A stretch of DNA of 64,000 bases, taken from NCBI GenBank assembly GCA_015680905.1, contig CM027382.1, forward strand, positions 4,774,001-4,838,000. The letters run 5' to 3'. This DNA is from Coptis chinensis. Lineage: Eukaryota; Streptophyta; Magnoliopsida; Ranunculales; Ranunculaceae. Position 1 is the first letter of the stretch, and every line of letters begins with the position of its first letter. Under the pieces are notes generated by a model. That model ran no database searches. It was not told where the DNA came from and was given only the letters and a program-made list of their open reading frames with translations. The position numbers and the translations under genes were made by a program. Of this stretch, positions 46,106 to 57,407 are shown piece after piece.

Positions 46106-46737
46106 ATTCTTTGTCTATCCAATTATCCATTGCCCAGTGTGTGTTTACGAACTTTGTCATATCTCATTTCTTAATTTTCAATTCCATTGTTTTAAAATGT
46201 GTCCACCGCTACAAAACGAAACGCCCACCAAACTTTGCGGTTATGTGCGGGGAGCTTTTGATTATCTCTTCTTAATCCCAAGCAAAGAAAATATTACTTT
46301 GTGAGTATCCTATATATGTTTGGGAGCTAGAGTGTGTATGGGTATCTAATTACCCGAAACCGAATCAGAATTAGAACTGTTTATAGCGGTTATGGGTTTA
46401 AAAATGTTAATAGCGGAATTAAAACCGAACCGGAATTAATTAATACACTGTATATGTTAAAATTTAGTGTGTAATATATATTTATATAGATCGTATGTAT
46501 GTATGTATAGTATAATGTACTCTTGTTCGATTTAAAATGGAAATTAATACATGCGTACGCACAATTTATGAGTTGTACTTAAAGTTTTTCTAAAAAATTC
46601 AAAGATTATCGAATTTATGACCATTATAAGTGTTATTGTCGCACTAAAAACTAACTTTTATATCTGTTACGTAATTAAAAACGTAATTTTAGTAACGGTT
46701 TTTAGTAATAATAATAATATATAACCCAAGTGTTATT

Positions 46738-47175
46738 GGGTATGAACATTTATAAGTGTTATTCATATATGTTTTGGGTATGAACATTTATTGTTCATAT
46801 ATGTTTTGGGTATGAACAATCAATGTTCATGTCTGTTTTGGGTTTGTTCATATATGTTTTGGGTATGAACAATCAATGTTCATGTGTCTGTTTTTGGGTA
46901 TGAACATTTATTGTTCATATATGTTTTAGGTATGAACAATCAATGTTCATATTTGTTTTGGGTTAATTTTTTTTTTTTTTGTTTTTTTTTTTTGTATGAA
47001 CAATCATTGTTGTTCATACCTTCTTTAGGTATGAACAATCAATGTTCATATCTATTTTGGGTGTGAACATTTATTGTTCATATATGTTTTGTTCATACCT
47101 ATTGTTCATAGCTAATGTTCATAATTGAAGTATAAACAGTTATTGTTCATATCTGTTTTAATAAACAGTTGATGA
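46738..47175 (+). repeat. Palindromic 32-bp repeat array D
   Basis: The longest run of the same unit, about ten complete or partial copies, broken by T-runs at about 46966-46995. It ends in copy 2 of the 45.35-kb direct repeat. Confidence 0.9.
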
Positions 47176-47331
47176 AGAACAACTATATAGTTGATTGAGA
47201 AGCTATATATGTGATAAAATATATGAAGAAATGGTCACACCGCAAGCTATATATGTGATAAAAACACGAAGATTCAATCGGACTCCTTATCAAAACCTGC
47301 AGGTATGCAAGTAATACTTACATCTCACAAA

Positions 47332-49639
47332 TTATGTCTTATTTTTCTTCGGACAATTTCTCGAGTCATGGTTAGCTATCTTTCCACAGTTTCTACACAT
47401 TCTTCCTGGATTGTTTAGGGCTATCTCCCTAGGGGATTTCCATCTCTCCACATTCTTCTTCCTCCCTTTTGTTTGAGAAATGTTGGGATTCAAAATCAAT
47501 ATCTGAAATAAAGATTTCGAAGTCAAAATCAAATAAATTTTTATATCAAATTAAACATTAAACACTAAACCTATATCAAATTAAACATTAAAATCAATTA
47601 ACCTGTGAGGTATCAATCGAATGCTCTTCAACTGAAGGCTCTTCATTATCTGCGACTCCTTCGCTGGAAGTTTCATTCAACTTTGAAACTCCAATAGACA
47701 TTTCACCCATCTTTTCTATAAAATATGAATAAGCCTCAACACTATTCCCTGCATCGTAAGCCACTTGAGAAGCAACTTTGATACAATGCGCCACTCTCAA
47801 AGGTTCATGGTTTTCATGGCCGACCACTAATCCAGTATCAAACTCCGCTCTATACGTGTTTGCCTTTTGCATCCACCGATTTAAAAGAAAATGCCTTGGA
47901 ATCTCTTCGATTTCATAACGCTGAAAAATCTTTAACATGTGACCACAAAGTAACCCCATAAACTGAAAATACTTACATTCACAGTCTCCCTCTAAGGTTC
48001 TTCTATTGAAACTCACTTTCCAAACGGACTTCTTCTGCGGGTCTCTGAATTTTACCATGTAGCTTCCGATTCCATTGTTGACAATCTCGTCCCCATCAAT
48101 TTTGTACTCCATCTTTGCCTTCTCTAATTGCTCCTTAAATTTATTGAATGCATTAATTGTATAGACCGACGCTAAAAGATGCATAAGGAGAAAAGCATCT
48201 TTAGCCACAATTCGTGAACTATGCTCTCGGTCGCGGTAATCATAATCTCTTTCATTCCTAGCAATCAAAGCCAAAGACCTTTCATTACCATGTACAAACT
48301 CCATTAGCCTAGTTGTCAAATTTCTTAATTGGTCATAATGAGAATTCATCGATTCACTTCTCCCGGTTGTATGCATACCAAAGAAAAAAATGTGTTCTTG
48401 AGATAACAAGGAACCCATCTCTCCCGTGATATTATACATTTCGTCAACCAAGGATTTTTAGGCAACTCATTATTCTCTATTATTGTACGCCATCTTCTTT
48501 CAAAATCACTAATCCTATACGAAAGAAATAGTGTTCTTCAAATCGGTTACCGATTGTCTCAATTTTAGTAAATGACAACTTCTCTTGAAATTTTTGCATA
48601 ATATGCCAAAGACGAGAACGATGGCAGTATTAGGGAACACTTTGGCAATGGCTGCGATCATCGCTCTATCCCGGTCGTTGATGATTGCGGTTGGCGACTA
48701 CCACCCATGGCTGCACAAGCGGGCCCTTAAACAACCATATCAATGTATCTTCGTCTCATCAAGTAACAACGCACAACCAAACTGAATCGATCGCATATGA
48801 TGGTTGACTCGAAAAAAGGGGCAAAAGGCATAGAGTATGCATTCAGACGATATGTGGTATCAAAAGAGACAACATCCCCAAAATACTCATATCGCACTCG
48901 AGACCTCCCATCAACCGGGAAAAAGTTTCGCAAGTCCCATTTTCATCTAGATCAATAGCATAATAGAACCGAGGATCCTCGGCACTCTTCGCGATAAAAT
49001 ATCTAAGCCACGGTAGTTGCATCACCTTCTTTAGGCATCTTTCTAGTCAAACCATAATGATGGTTCCAGCAATCCTTCTTTGTAAACCCAAGTTCTTCCC
49101 CATTAAACACTGCTGCGACCTTTCCGACAGGTAATCCATTTTCACTAAAAATCTCGATCCAACCTCTTTGCCGCTTCAGGCATATTTTTCTTCGATCTCA
49201 TACAATTTCTCTTTGCTGGACTAACCAAACCGTGGCTATGTTCATTTTCAACGCAGCTTACAGAGTACATCTCTTCGTGTTTTCTTTTCATAATACGCAT
49301 TTTAGCGGGGCAACTACACTTGACAGTGCTCGTATTCTTAGAAACACCCACTTCTCCCACTGCTCTCTTATAGACCCCTTCACGTGCGCAAACCATTAAA
49401 CAACCCGTAGCAAAATCCACACATTTTTTCCTATCCGTCGACCGAACACGAGTCTCAAATCCCTCTTGTAGACCATACTGTTTGTAGTAAGTCTTTGCGT
49501 CGTCAACACTATTAAAAATCATTCCTACAAATGGAGCAACTAGTTTATGCTTTTCTCTATCCGGGGATTTATTCGAAGAAGACCCAACAACTACATCTTC
49601 GTTGATACTGATTGTTATATTTTCTGCCGTTGACTCCAT
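47332..49639 (-). pseudogene. MULE transposase, FAR1-related, frame-broken
   Basis: Reading from ATG 49639: the FAR1-type DNA-binding domain (VDDAKTYYKQYGLQEGF, CPAKMRIMKRKHEEMY), then after a frameshift near 49140 FNGEELGFTKKDCWNHHYGL, then the DDE transposase region with DVVSFDTTY (about 48860), then RSESMNSHYDQLRNLTT. A SWIM zinc finger (CECKYFQFMGLLCGH, about 47940-47985) and a CCHC-like knuckle near the end (CRNCGKIANHDSRNC) follow. At least three frameshifts interrupt it, one in a T/A homopolymer near 48390. The domain order matches MULE transposases from which plant FHY3/FAR1 factors derive. The knuckle spacing is CX2CX5HX4C, one residue longer than usual. Confidence 0.88.
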
Positions 49640-50204
49640 ACATGCACAATTTTGGGTGATCTAACGGTTGTGTATTAGCATAAATCGGGCCGCAGGAAAT
49701 TAAAATATAAAATTAACATCCGGCCAATAAACACAACCTAATAAAATTACCATACAAGTAGTTAATAACACAATATATTTTTAAATAACGAAGAAAACAT
49801 ACCTTAAATCGAAAATGAGGGTTTGAAATTGGTCCAAAATTTGAATGGGGGTTTGATTTGTTTGAATTTTTCGGTTGAATAATTAGGGGTTTGATTTTGA
49901 TTAATCCGATTTGTTTAAATAATTTGGGGTTTGATTTTGATTTTGAATCCAATTTGTTTAAATAATTTGGGGTTTGATTTTGATTTTGAAATGGTGTAAT
50001 TTGGGGTTTTGTTTGAATCAGTATAGTAAGTTTTGTTTTTGGAGACCGTATATAGTGATTTTTTGAAATATCAAAATATCGGAATATCGTGCTTAAGGCT
50101 TAAAGTTGGTTTCTGATATTAGTTTAGATGATCTAACGATCTAACGGTAAAAAATTGGCTGTTCGATGGCTGTCCGAAAATTGGCTGTTCACCTAGCCTA
50201 ACCG
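49489..50204 (-). repeat. MULE terminal inverted repeat, right
   Basis: Inverted partner of 42734-43414. Contains the transposase start codon (49639) and about the first 50 codons, so the TIR overlaps coding sequence. Confidence 0.9.
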
Positions 50205-50213
50205 TACTTTATA

Positions 50214-51104
50214 TTACTCTTTTGATAATTCTTTGTTTCATTTTCAACAATTCCAATATCCTCTAATAAATTCATAAATCACAAACCATGTAATTCTTTA
50301 TTCTTATAATATATTATGTTTACTTAGCGACAAAAAAAAACTAATAAATTACCGACTTTGGAGGCTTGGACTCTTGGAGAAGTTCACCTGATACAACGAT
50401 AGATACAACGATAATTCCTGAAATATACTACTGTTTAAAAGAGAGATGTGAAATGCATAATCACAAATTCTGAATTTGTTTTAATTCGTACAAATTTATT
50501 TAAAAAAATCAGGAAAATTATGAATAATTAAAACATAAAATAGTATGACACTGTGTGATTGTGCATCAAATCACTGTTATTTTGACATTATATTAAATCC
50601 AAAATTTACAAATATATATATAAAGTCCCGTTATTTCTTACTATATTTTACAAATATTTGCAACTTAGAAAATAGAATATTAAAATAAATGTATATAAAG
50701 CTATCTATTGTTATAAAAATCAGAAAAAAAAAAATTAAAATTAATAAATATTGAAAATTAAGAAACTTTTACCGTTTTTACTGTTTATTGGTTTAGAAAT
50801 TCGGTGACCAGTCAATTCTCTTTTGAAAAAAATTGGACATTTGTGTGATTTTGACTGGAAAGAAGAACAGCCACACTTCAACATACTCGCAAAGGACGGA
50901 CTAAATTCAAATGAGGACACTTTCATTTGGATCTCGTGATTCAATTATACTGCAATACTTTTTTATTATAAAATCGTCTGTGCTTTCGGCATACCATTCA
51001 AAACCACTCAAACCTTCTTGTCGCATAGGGAGTTAGGGACATATGCAACTGCTAGAACTGTAGAAGTGTCTCAGAAACTGCCACAGCATTCAAAAGGGAT
51101 TGAA
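50214..51104. other. AT-rich spacer
   Basis: No gene recognised. The short minus-strand open frame at 50741-50944 has no domain. Confidence 0.5.
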
Positions 51105-51437
51105 CTAAGGCCTAAAATATCGATATCGATCAATATATCGGTGTATCTAAAAACTGATATATATCAGAAATATCGGATATATCTATTTTTTTGGTGACCA
51201 ATCCAAATAATTTAAAATATCGGATTTATATTAAACAATAGTCAAAAAATCAACTGATATATATCAATTATATTAGAAATATCAATTATATCGGCAATAT
51301 AAAGTTTTATATCGAAAATTTCAATATATATCGAAAAAAAAGGTTCAATATTTAGTAGATATATATCGAAAATATCGATATCGGTGTACCAATTTACCAA
51401 GATATATCGGATATATCGACAATATTTTGGGCCTTGG
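51105..51437. mobile_element. AT-rich MITE, second copy
   Basis: Ends CTAAGGCCTAAAATAT and, inverted, CCAAGGCCCAAAATAT. The body is of GATATATCG words. Related to 23612-23972 in opposite orientation. 333 bp, no coding content. Confidence 0.7.
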
Positions 51438-51600
51438 ATTAAACTATTGCTCCAAGCTGAAACTGCAAGAAGAAGAATGGGACGAAAATCATCATGTTAC
51501 GTGGTACTTGTTTTCTAGCTACTTTCTAATTGTGCTAATGCCCTATGAAATCATTGCCTTTTCTGGTGGTAATGTAATAAGCTTGCGTCCTCAGATATTT

Positions 51601-51712
51601 GCCATGAATTTCTTGCTTATTACTGTTATACGATTTTGCCGTTTGGTTACCAATCTGCCATGAATTTCTTGCTTATTACTGTTATACGATTTTGCCGTTT
51701 GGTTACCAATCT
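51601..51712 (+). repeat. Perfect 56-bp tandem duplication
   Basis: 51601-51656 is repeated exactly at 51657-51712. Unit start GCCATGAATTTCTTGC, end GGTTACCAATCT. Confidence 0.95.
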
Positions 51713-52465
51713 ACTGCAATAGCAACCATCAATGAGAGATTGACCACCTTCAGTGTGTTCTTGGAAGATTTTGGAATTCTAGTCTCAAAATCAGATGATG
51801 CCAGGTCTCACAGAGGGCCTCTTCTGCACCAGCTCTAACAAAAGTTCTCAGACGAGTAACCTTCCACACTTCACTACCGATTTGTAAGGTCTAGCCATTA
51901 TTGGGCCTTACCACCACAAGGGCACAAGACCAGTGGTTTGACACTCGTAGGTCTTAACTAACATTGAAAAATGAAAATTGCCAGATTATGGATTCCTAAA
52001 TTAAAAGTGCAGCTAACTAATCAGAGATGTAAAATTTAGCTCGAAAAATTCTGCAGCCACTCTTCGTAGCCATCCTGGAAAAAAGAACTCTTGAAAAGTG
52101 AAAACTAAGATTTACCTCCTTACCTGTACTGTAACACTTGAATTTATGTTGAAAAGAAATAGAAACATATGATTCACTACAAAGGCCAAATACTACAACT
52201 ACTCGCACCAAAGAAATAAAAGACATTACTAAATAAAAACAGAATAGATCCATAACAATCCTGACTGAAAGACGAGGACTTACACTTGCGCAATGCTTCA
52301 CTTATTCTAAAACCAAATACGGAACTTCCATAGCATACAGCTACTGACAAGATACTAGAATAAAATAGCGAACACAAACACATTAGACCTCTTAGAACAC
52401 AGACAGCAAGACTAATAAAACACATATAAAAGCATAAAGCCCAACAAAGGAGAGGCTTCTTATAG
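51713..52465. other. Spacer and eIF5 3' UTR
   Basis: The right part, up to the stop at 52466, is probably the 3' UTR of the minus-strand eIF5 gene. No other gene recognised. Confidence 0.5.
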
Positions 52466-53821
52466 TTACTCTGACTCGGACTCCGCACTCTGGAGCCATT
52501 CAATAAAGGGCTTAGCATTCTTCCAAATCTGTGAATTCTTGTTTGCTCCTGCCAAACCTTCTTCATACCACTGCACAATGAACTCTTCCTCCAGTACATC
52601 AGTATCATATAGTGATTTCAGAACCAAAGCTACCTCTTTCACAACATCTGGCTTAGATTTCCTGCAGAAATCATCTATAGCCCTCAGTAGAAGAATCTGA
52701 GATCCCTCTTTCTGCACAGCAGCAGCAAGATAGTTCTTTTTCTTGGTTACCTCCTTGGAAAATCCCCTCTCAAGACCGTGAAATAAAGCCTCAAACAAAG
52801 CATTCATAACCTCTTCGGGAGTAGAATCAAGTGATGCTAAAAATGATTGCAACTGGCTTGCTGTAGATCCCTTCTTCAGATTCACATTGATCTCCTCAAC
52901 AAGTTTTTCATGTGTGCTAGCTTTCCCGTTCCCATTCCCATTTTCAACAACTTCCACTTCATTTTCAGGTTCTTCAGTACCATTCTTGGTAACAGCTCCA
53001 GCTTTCTTGACTGGTTTTGTCTTTTCCTTCTCCTGCTCAATGGTGGAAAGCATAACCATTTCAGCTGTCACAGCACTCAACTGTTCTTGAATACGGAGAC
53101 GAGCTGCTTCAGCAGAAGTATCAGTTTGCCACTGAACATTATCATTGTCATCAGCAGGTTCATCCTCATCAGCTTGACTGCCGGTAGGTGAGGTGTTCTC
53201 CTCATCCGAAGCGGCCTTTTTCTTAATTACAGCGCCCTTCAAAGCTCCATCTTTAGATTTACTCACAGCACCCTTCTTTTTCAGTTTTTTCAGGGCCTCA
53301 TCAGCAGCCTCCCCTTCCTTCAGTCGTTCCTTCTCAGCTCTCCTCATTGCCTTTTTATCCTTTGATCCCTTCTTCTGCTCAGGAGGGTTTTTTATTATGA
53401 AACTAGTGAGTTTGTCCCTCATGTCCACATCAGACACAAATCCACAGGCAGCACATTTGAGTTGGATCATCTGGGACTTGGTGATGATCACTTCAGTCTC
53501 GGGATTACCACATCCATAGCACTGCACATACTTCTTGATGAAAGTCTCAAGAAGTCCCGCCAGCTTAGCAGTTTCATGAGCACCATTTACAAGGGACACA
53601 CCAGTCTTCTCATCAAACTTTGATTGGGCTCCAAGTTCACAGCCAAAGAACTTTGTTGTGTAAGATGCAGGCCTGGCCAAAGCCTTTGCAATATCAACCA
53701 TATTAACCACGTTTGTCTTGATGCCATTTCCTCTGCCTTCAATCTTGGTTATCATCTTGGGCATCTTATACCTATAGAAGGCATCATCACTGTTTCCAGC
53801 TCCAATGTTTTGCAAAGCCAT
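52466..53821 (-). CDS. eIF5: Translation initiation factor eIF5 (451 aa)
   Basis: eIF5 is the GTPase-activating protein for eIF2 in the 43S/48S pre-initiation complex. Start chosen at ATG 53821 because family members begin MALQNIGAGNSDDAFYRYKM. Residues 1-150 form the eIF2beta-like N-terminal domain, with the FYRYKMP region (arginine finger) and a zinc finger (CYGCGNPET...LKCAACG). The middle (about 150-280) is a charged, low-complexity Lys/Glu linker. The C-terminal W2-type HEAT domain (about 300-451) ends with acidic/aromatic boxes (EEFIVQWYEEGLA; KPFIEWLQSAESESE). The CDS is intronless, as in Arabidopsis. A leader intron probably lies between about 53844 and 54849. Intact throughout. Confidence 0.97.
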   Translation of the reverse strand: MALQNIGAGNSDDAFYRYKMPKMITKIEGRGNGIKTNVVNMVDIAKALARPASYTTKFFGCELGAQSKFDEKTGVSLVNGAHETAKLAGLLETFIKKYVQCYGCGNPETEVIITKSQMIQLKCAACGFVSDVDMRDKLTSFIIKNPPEQKKGSKDKKAMRRAEKERLKEGEAADEALKKLKKKGAVSKSKDGALKGAVIKKKAASDEENTSPTGSQADEDEPADDNDNVQWQTDTSAEAARLRIQEQLSAVTAEMVMLSTIEQEKEKTKPVKKAGAVTKNGTEEPENEVEVVENGNGNGKASTHEKLVEEINVNLKKGSTASQLQSFLASLDSTPEEVMNALFEALFHGLERGFSKEVTKKKNYLAAAVQKEGSQILLLRAIDDFCRKSKPDVVKEVALVLKSLYDTDVLEEEFIVQWYEEGLAGANKNSQIWKNAKPFIEWLQSAESESE

Positions 53822-54960
53822 CTTGTACAAAACAGGAAAACTACCAGGAAAATTATCAGAGGGAACAGATGGCGGAGTTACAGATAGCAGAGTCAGAGGC
53901 AGTAATATTTTCTAGCTTAAAGTTTCCTTTTCTGATTTCAAAAGATTGATACTTTGAATTTGACAAAGGCTGCATACGGTAGCAACCCCAAGCAGGTAAA
54001 TATTCCTGAAATGGCTCTAAATGCATACAGCCAACTTCTTCAAAAGAATGTATAATTCTTCTCCTAGGTGTAGGACAATACTCTCCAAGCAATCCAATAG
54101 ATCCCCAAAAAAGAGAAGCCCGTTCAGACATAAAAGAAACTTCAAAAACACCCTCCACTTTAACACTCTGCAACTACAGCAGATGAATCTGCAATTTTCT
54201 GAGCAAAAATATAAATAGAAACAATGAGAAAACAAAGACCACCAAAACCATTGCATTACTAAAATGGTAAACAAACTCATGATACGAACAAAGGAATAAC
54301 AAGTCATTGCTTTACATAAAAGTTAATCAAGCTCAAGCTAAAAAGACCAACGCAATCACAATGTATCTAATCCCATGATGCTTCATAATTACCAAAATTG
54401 AAATTCTATAGGACAATAACGGATAGACTATTGCCAAAAAAATTAATTACGTTTCTAATATCATCATATAACCAAAGTGACATTGACTCAGAAGCATGTA
54501 TATGAGTTACATCACACCAAAGATTTGATTAAACACAATAAGAACCTCGGCAAGATAAACAGTAAACATCCAAAGGTTTATTATACCAATAACACAAATT
54601 CTTATAACAAGTGAACATGTCATCAATCACATATTCAATTCTATTAAAAAGTGCAAACTTTTACAATATATATAAGCTCACGATGAACACAAAACTAATC
54701 AAACTATTGACTAACGATTCATTATATCAGATCTACTAACATAAACAATTAGATCTTCAATCGCAATCCAAATCAGTCAATCAATCAAACAACAAAACGA
54801 AACAATCGATCTAATTAAAAAAAAAAAAAAACAAAGAATTATTTATACCTTTGATGGATTGATGACTGTGTTGATTGAAGATGAGAAGCAAAGAAGAATA
54901 AGAAAGAAACCCTAGCCTCACTTTTTATTATCTCTCTCGTGTGTTGATAAAGCGAAGAAG
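53822..54960 (-). promoter_or_regulatory. eIF5 5' UTR with leader intron
   Basis: On the minus strand, ...CATCAAAG|GTATAAAT at about 54849 looks like a donor, and the acceptor lies just before the ATG (TTTCCTGGTAG, about 53844). The first exon would be at about 54850-54960. Splice limits are inferred, not proven. Confidence 0.55.
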
Positions 54961-55204
54961 AAGAAATAATGAGGAAAGGTATTTATAGATATGATTTTTT
55001 ATTTTATTTTTAGGAACCCTAATTAAATTAACATTTTCTATTCGGCTGCTCTTTTGTCTGTTTTTGGAAAACTTTTTTTCTATAGCCGACATTTTATTTT
55101 TATTTTTTCTGTTTCGGCAAAAGATAATTACCTCCTCCTAACCACATATTGGACACATAGCTCGTAAACAATTATGTGAACCATACTTATGCCCCGGGCA
55201 TCTA
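54961..55204. other. eIF5 upstream spacer
   Basis: Presumed promoter side of eIF5. No gene or repeat recognised. Confidence 0.45.
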
Positions 55205-55420
55205 AGAGTCTAATTGAGTGAGCCGAGCGAACGTTTTTAGGAGTAGTGGAACAAAAAGTAGTTTAGTAGGTTTCTGTCTATCTGTCCTCACATATTCTTC
55301 TTTCTCTATCTCTCATTCCCCAACTCTAACTCTCTTTCTCTTCCCACCCACAAACTCATCTCTCCCTTTCTTTTCTCCACCTTCCTCACACTCCCACTAC
55401 TTAGCAGTTATCTAGTTGTT
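55205..55420 (+). repeat. Second copy of the 11.45-kb CT-rich segment
   Basis: Contains GAGCGAACG, GTAGGTTTCTGTCTATCTGTCCTCA and a CTCTTTC-rich tail, matching 11450-11700 in the same orientation. No gene follows it here. Confidence 0.6.
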
Positions 55421-55959
55421 AATTATATGTGTGTTTTTTAGGTAGGGAAACAATATTTGCTATTAGTTCTAAGAGTGAACAGCTTTATGCCCTACTCCAT
55501 TAATAACCAAAACAACTTGTTTTCCCTTTATTATTTGTTTCTATTTACGTCCACTTTCGTACAATGTAATCCTAACTAATGGTGAATTTATTTCTTTCAC
55601 TGCATACTTAAATGATAAGTGAAAAAATCAATAGTGAAGTGCAGGCCTAAATGAAAAGGATTAAACAACTAGTCATATTTCTGCAAAAAAAACTTGAATA
55701 CCAAAGCTCACCGTAGAATGTAATTTTGTTAATCTTACATTACAGCTAGCCACAAGACTACAGTCCGTTAAGACATAGCAAGCAAATTCTTACTGTTATA
55801 GCATTTTTGACAGTTGTAATTTAGGACACAGATTATGAACTTAAGCACTAGTAAATGTTATAGTCTTTTCACTATATACAAGAGTCAAAATTGTGATTGG
55901 GGTGCTTCTAGTTTCCAACTCTACTCTGTTAGCAGCAAAATTCGTTAAGCACCGCTATT
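55421..55959. other. Spacer
   Basis: AT-rich, with no gene or repeat recognised. Confidence 0.45.
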
Positions 55960-57154
55960 CCCAACCCCTTCCTCTAGTCGTTCCTTCTCAGCTCTCCTCT
56001 CCTTAGGCTCTGTTTGGCCATGTGAAATTCGGTAGTATTCGACCGTGTTTAGGGTATGGAAAATAAGTGGTGGATACTCAAAAAGTAGCTACTCTAGAAA
56101 CTGTTTGGTCCCTTTTTCTTTAGAGAGATTGTCTCGTGCTGTTTTTCATTATTATTTTTTTTCAACTCCCCCAATGGAATAAAAATCCCAAAAAAAAAAC
56201 CTACACACACAAATGGACCAAAGAAAACCTGTATCAATAACTTCAAAAAGAAAAACCAAACTTCAATTCAACATAATTTCATTGAAAAATCAAAGTGATG
56301 GTCGGTCGATTGGAATAGAGACGGTGGAGAAGAAAAAACCATAAACCATTTATGTTTTTTTTGTTACTTGCTCCTCCTGTTTATGACCTCTAATTTTAAT
56401 TTGGAAATGTGAAGGGAGAAATTTGTGAAAGAAGAAAATGAGTGGATGAAGAAAAAGGCTCAATTTTTTGAGTGTATAACTTGAATGAATAATAAAAGGA
56501 TATTTTATCTCTCCTGTATTTCTCTCGTGTATTACGTTATCTCACCTAAACCCAAAAATCCACTATACACGTTTTTTCTGGTTTCACAATAACCCAAAGA
56601 TCCACTATACATGTTTTTTCTGGTTTCACAATCTACCTGGTTTATGCCCTACTCATTAGTTGTGGCCCCAATTCATATGGACGGTACCAAACACTAAGAC
56701 CTAGTATACACAGGGTCTTATTCCTTCAACCTTCATGCTGCCAAACAAGGCCTTATTGAGTTGTTCCATCCATTTTTGTATGAAATTAGTGAGTTTGTCC
56801 CCGTTGCTGTCCACACGAGACAAAAATCCACAGGCAGCACATTTGAGTTGGAGCATATCGGTCTTCGTAGTAATTACTTCAGTCTCGGGATTCCCACATT
56901 TATAGCACTGCACATACTTCTTGATGAAGTCCTCCAGAAGTCTTGCCAGCTTAGCAGTCTCATGAGCACCATTCACACTGAACACGCCCGTCTTCTCATC
57001 AAACTTGGATTGGGCTCCAAGTTTACAGCCAAAGAACTTTATTGCATAAGATGCAGGCCTGGCCAAAGCATTTGCAATATCAACCATATTGACCACGTTC
57101 GTCTTGATGCCATTTCCTCTACCTTCAATCTTGGTTATCATCCTAGACATCTTA
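55960..57154 (-). pseudogene. Truncated, interrupted eIF5 copy
   Basis: 56701-57150 on the minus strand matches eIF5 residues from about 22 to 140 (ITKIEGRGNGIKTNVVNM, SKFDEKTGV, zinc finger CYKCGNPET...LKCAACGF), with substitutions and a divergent end. A further short match to the linker (+ strand CGTTCCTTCTCAGCTCTCCT, about 55979-55998) lies beyond an inserted block. The first about 21 residues and the whole W2 domain are missing. At 57154 the copy stops exactly at a copia LTR. It cannot encode a working eIF5. Confidence 0.9.
56008..56700. mobile_element. Probable MITE inserted in the eIF5 copy
   Basis: The left end GGCTCTGTTTGGCCATG and the right end (ACGGTACCAAACACTAAG) carry inverted TGTTTGG/CCAAACA. 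This CTGTTTGG terminal style is common in hAT/PIF-type plant MITEs. It interrupts eIF5 homology. The exact limits and the duplication were not resolved. Confidence 0.5.
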
Positions 57155-57327
57155 TGTTAGGATATATATCAAGTTTCCTATCATATAATTACGTGATAGG
57201 AAACTTCCCATAGAATGGTATCAATCCCTTATTCTTCTCCTAGAATTATGGGATTTACTTGTAACAATTAGTCTATATAAACTCATGTAATAGTTACTAC
57301 GGATATACAAGAAATAATACTCTTACA
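57155..57327 (+). repeat. 5' LTR of copia element 2
   Basis: 173 bp. Perfect 13-bp stem at 57171-57183 with 57194-57206 around a 10-nt loop, about 16 bp from the LTR edge. Confidence 0.95.
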
Positions 57328-57338
57328 TGGTATCAGTA
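57328..57338 (+). promoter_or_regulatory. Primer-binding site of copia element 2
   Basis: TGGTATCAGTA directly after the LTR, the copia initiator-Met tRNA type. Confidence 0.85.
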
Positions 57339-57407
57339 TAGGTATCGATCCACTCTACAAACCCTAGCCTCCATCTTCCTCTTTCCTTTTTCCGCTGCCT
57401 ACACACC

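Larger units (their letters stand above)
42734..50204 (-). mobile_element. Mutator-like element (MULE) with FAR1-type transposase, 7.5 kb
   Basis: Both ends read CGGTTAGGCTAGGTGAACAG in inverted orientation, and the perfect 9-bp repeat TACTTTATA flanks the element (42725-42733 and 50205-50213). A 9-bp duplication is the Mutator hallmark. The TIRs are very long (about 680 and 715 bp). Inside are a minus-strand transposase relic (47332-49639) and about 4 kb of non-coding DNA (43.4-47.3 kb) filled with short palindromic repeats and a hAT-like MITE. The transposase is frame-broken, so this copy probably cannot move on its own. Confidence 0.93.

Noticed and set aside
43448..47066. Tyr/Ile/Phe-rich frames with MFIYVLGMN repeats
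   Set aside because: Translations of the 32-bp palindromic repeats; no sign of coding selection.
43642..47175. Possible CRISPR-like array
   Set aside because: Units are contiguous palindromic repeats without unique spacers, in a plant transposon.
52847..53519. Plus-strand frames across eIF5
   Set aside because: Antisense shadows of the eIF5 linker; hydrophobic Ser/Phe composition comes from Lys/Glu codons on the other strand.
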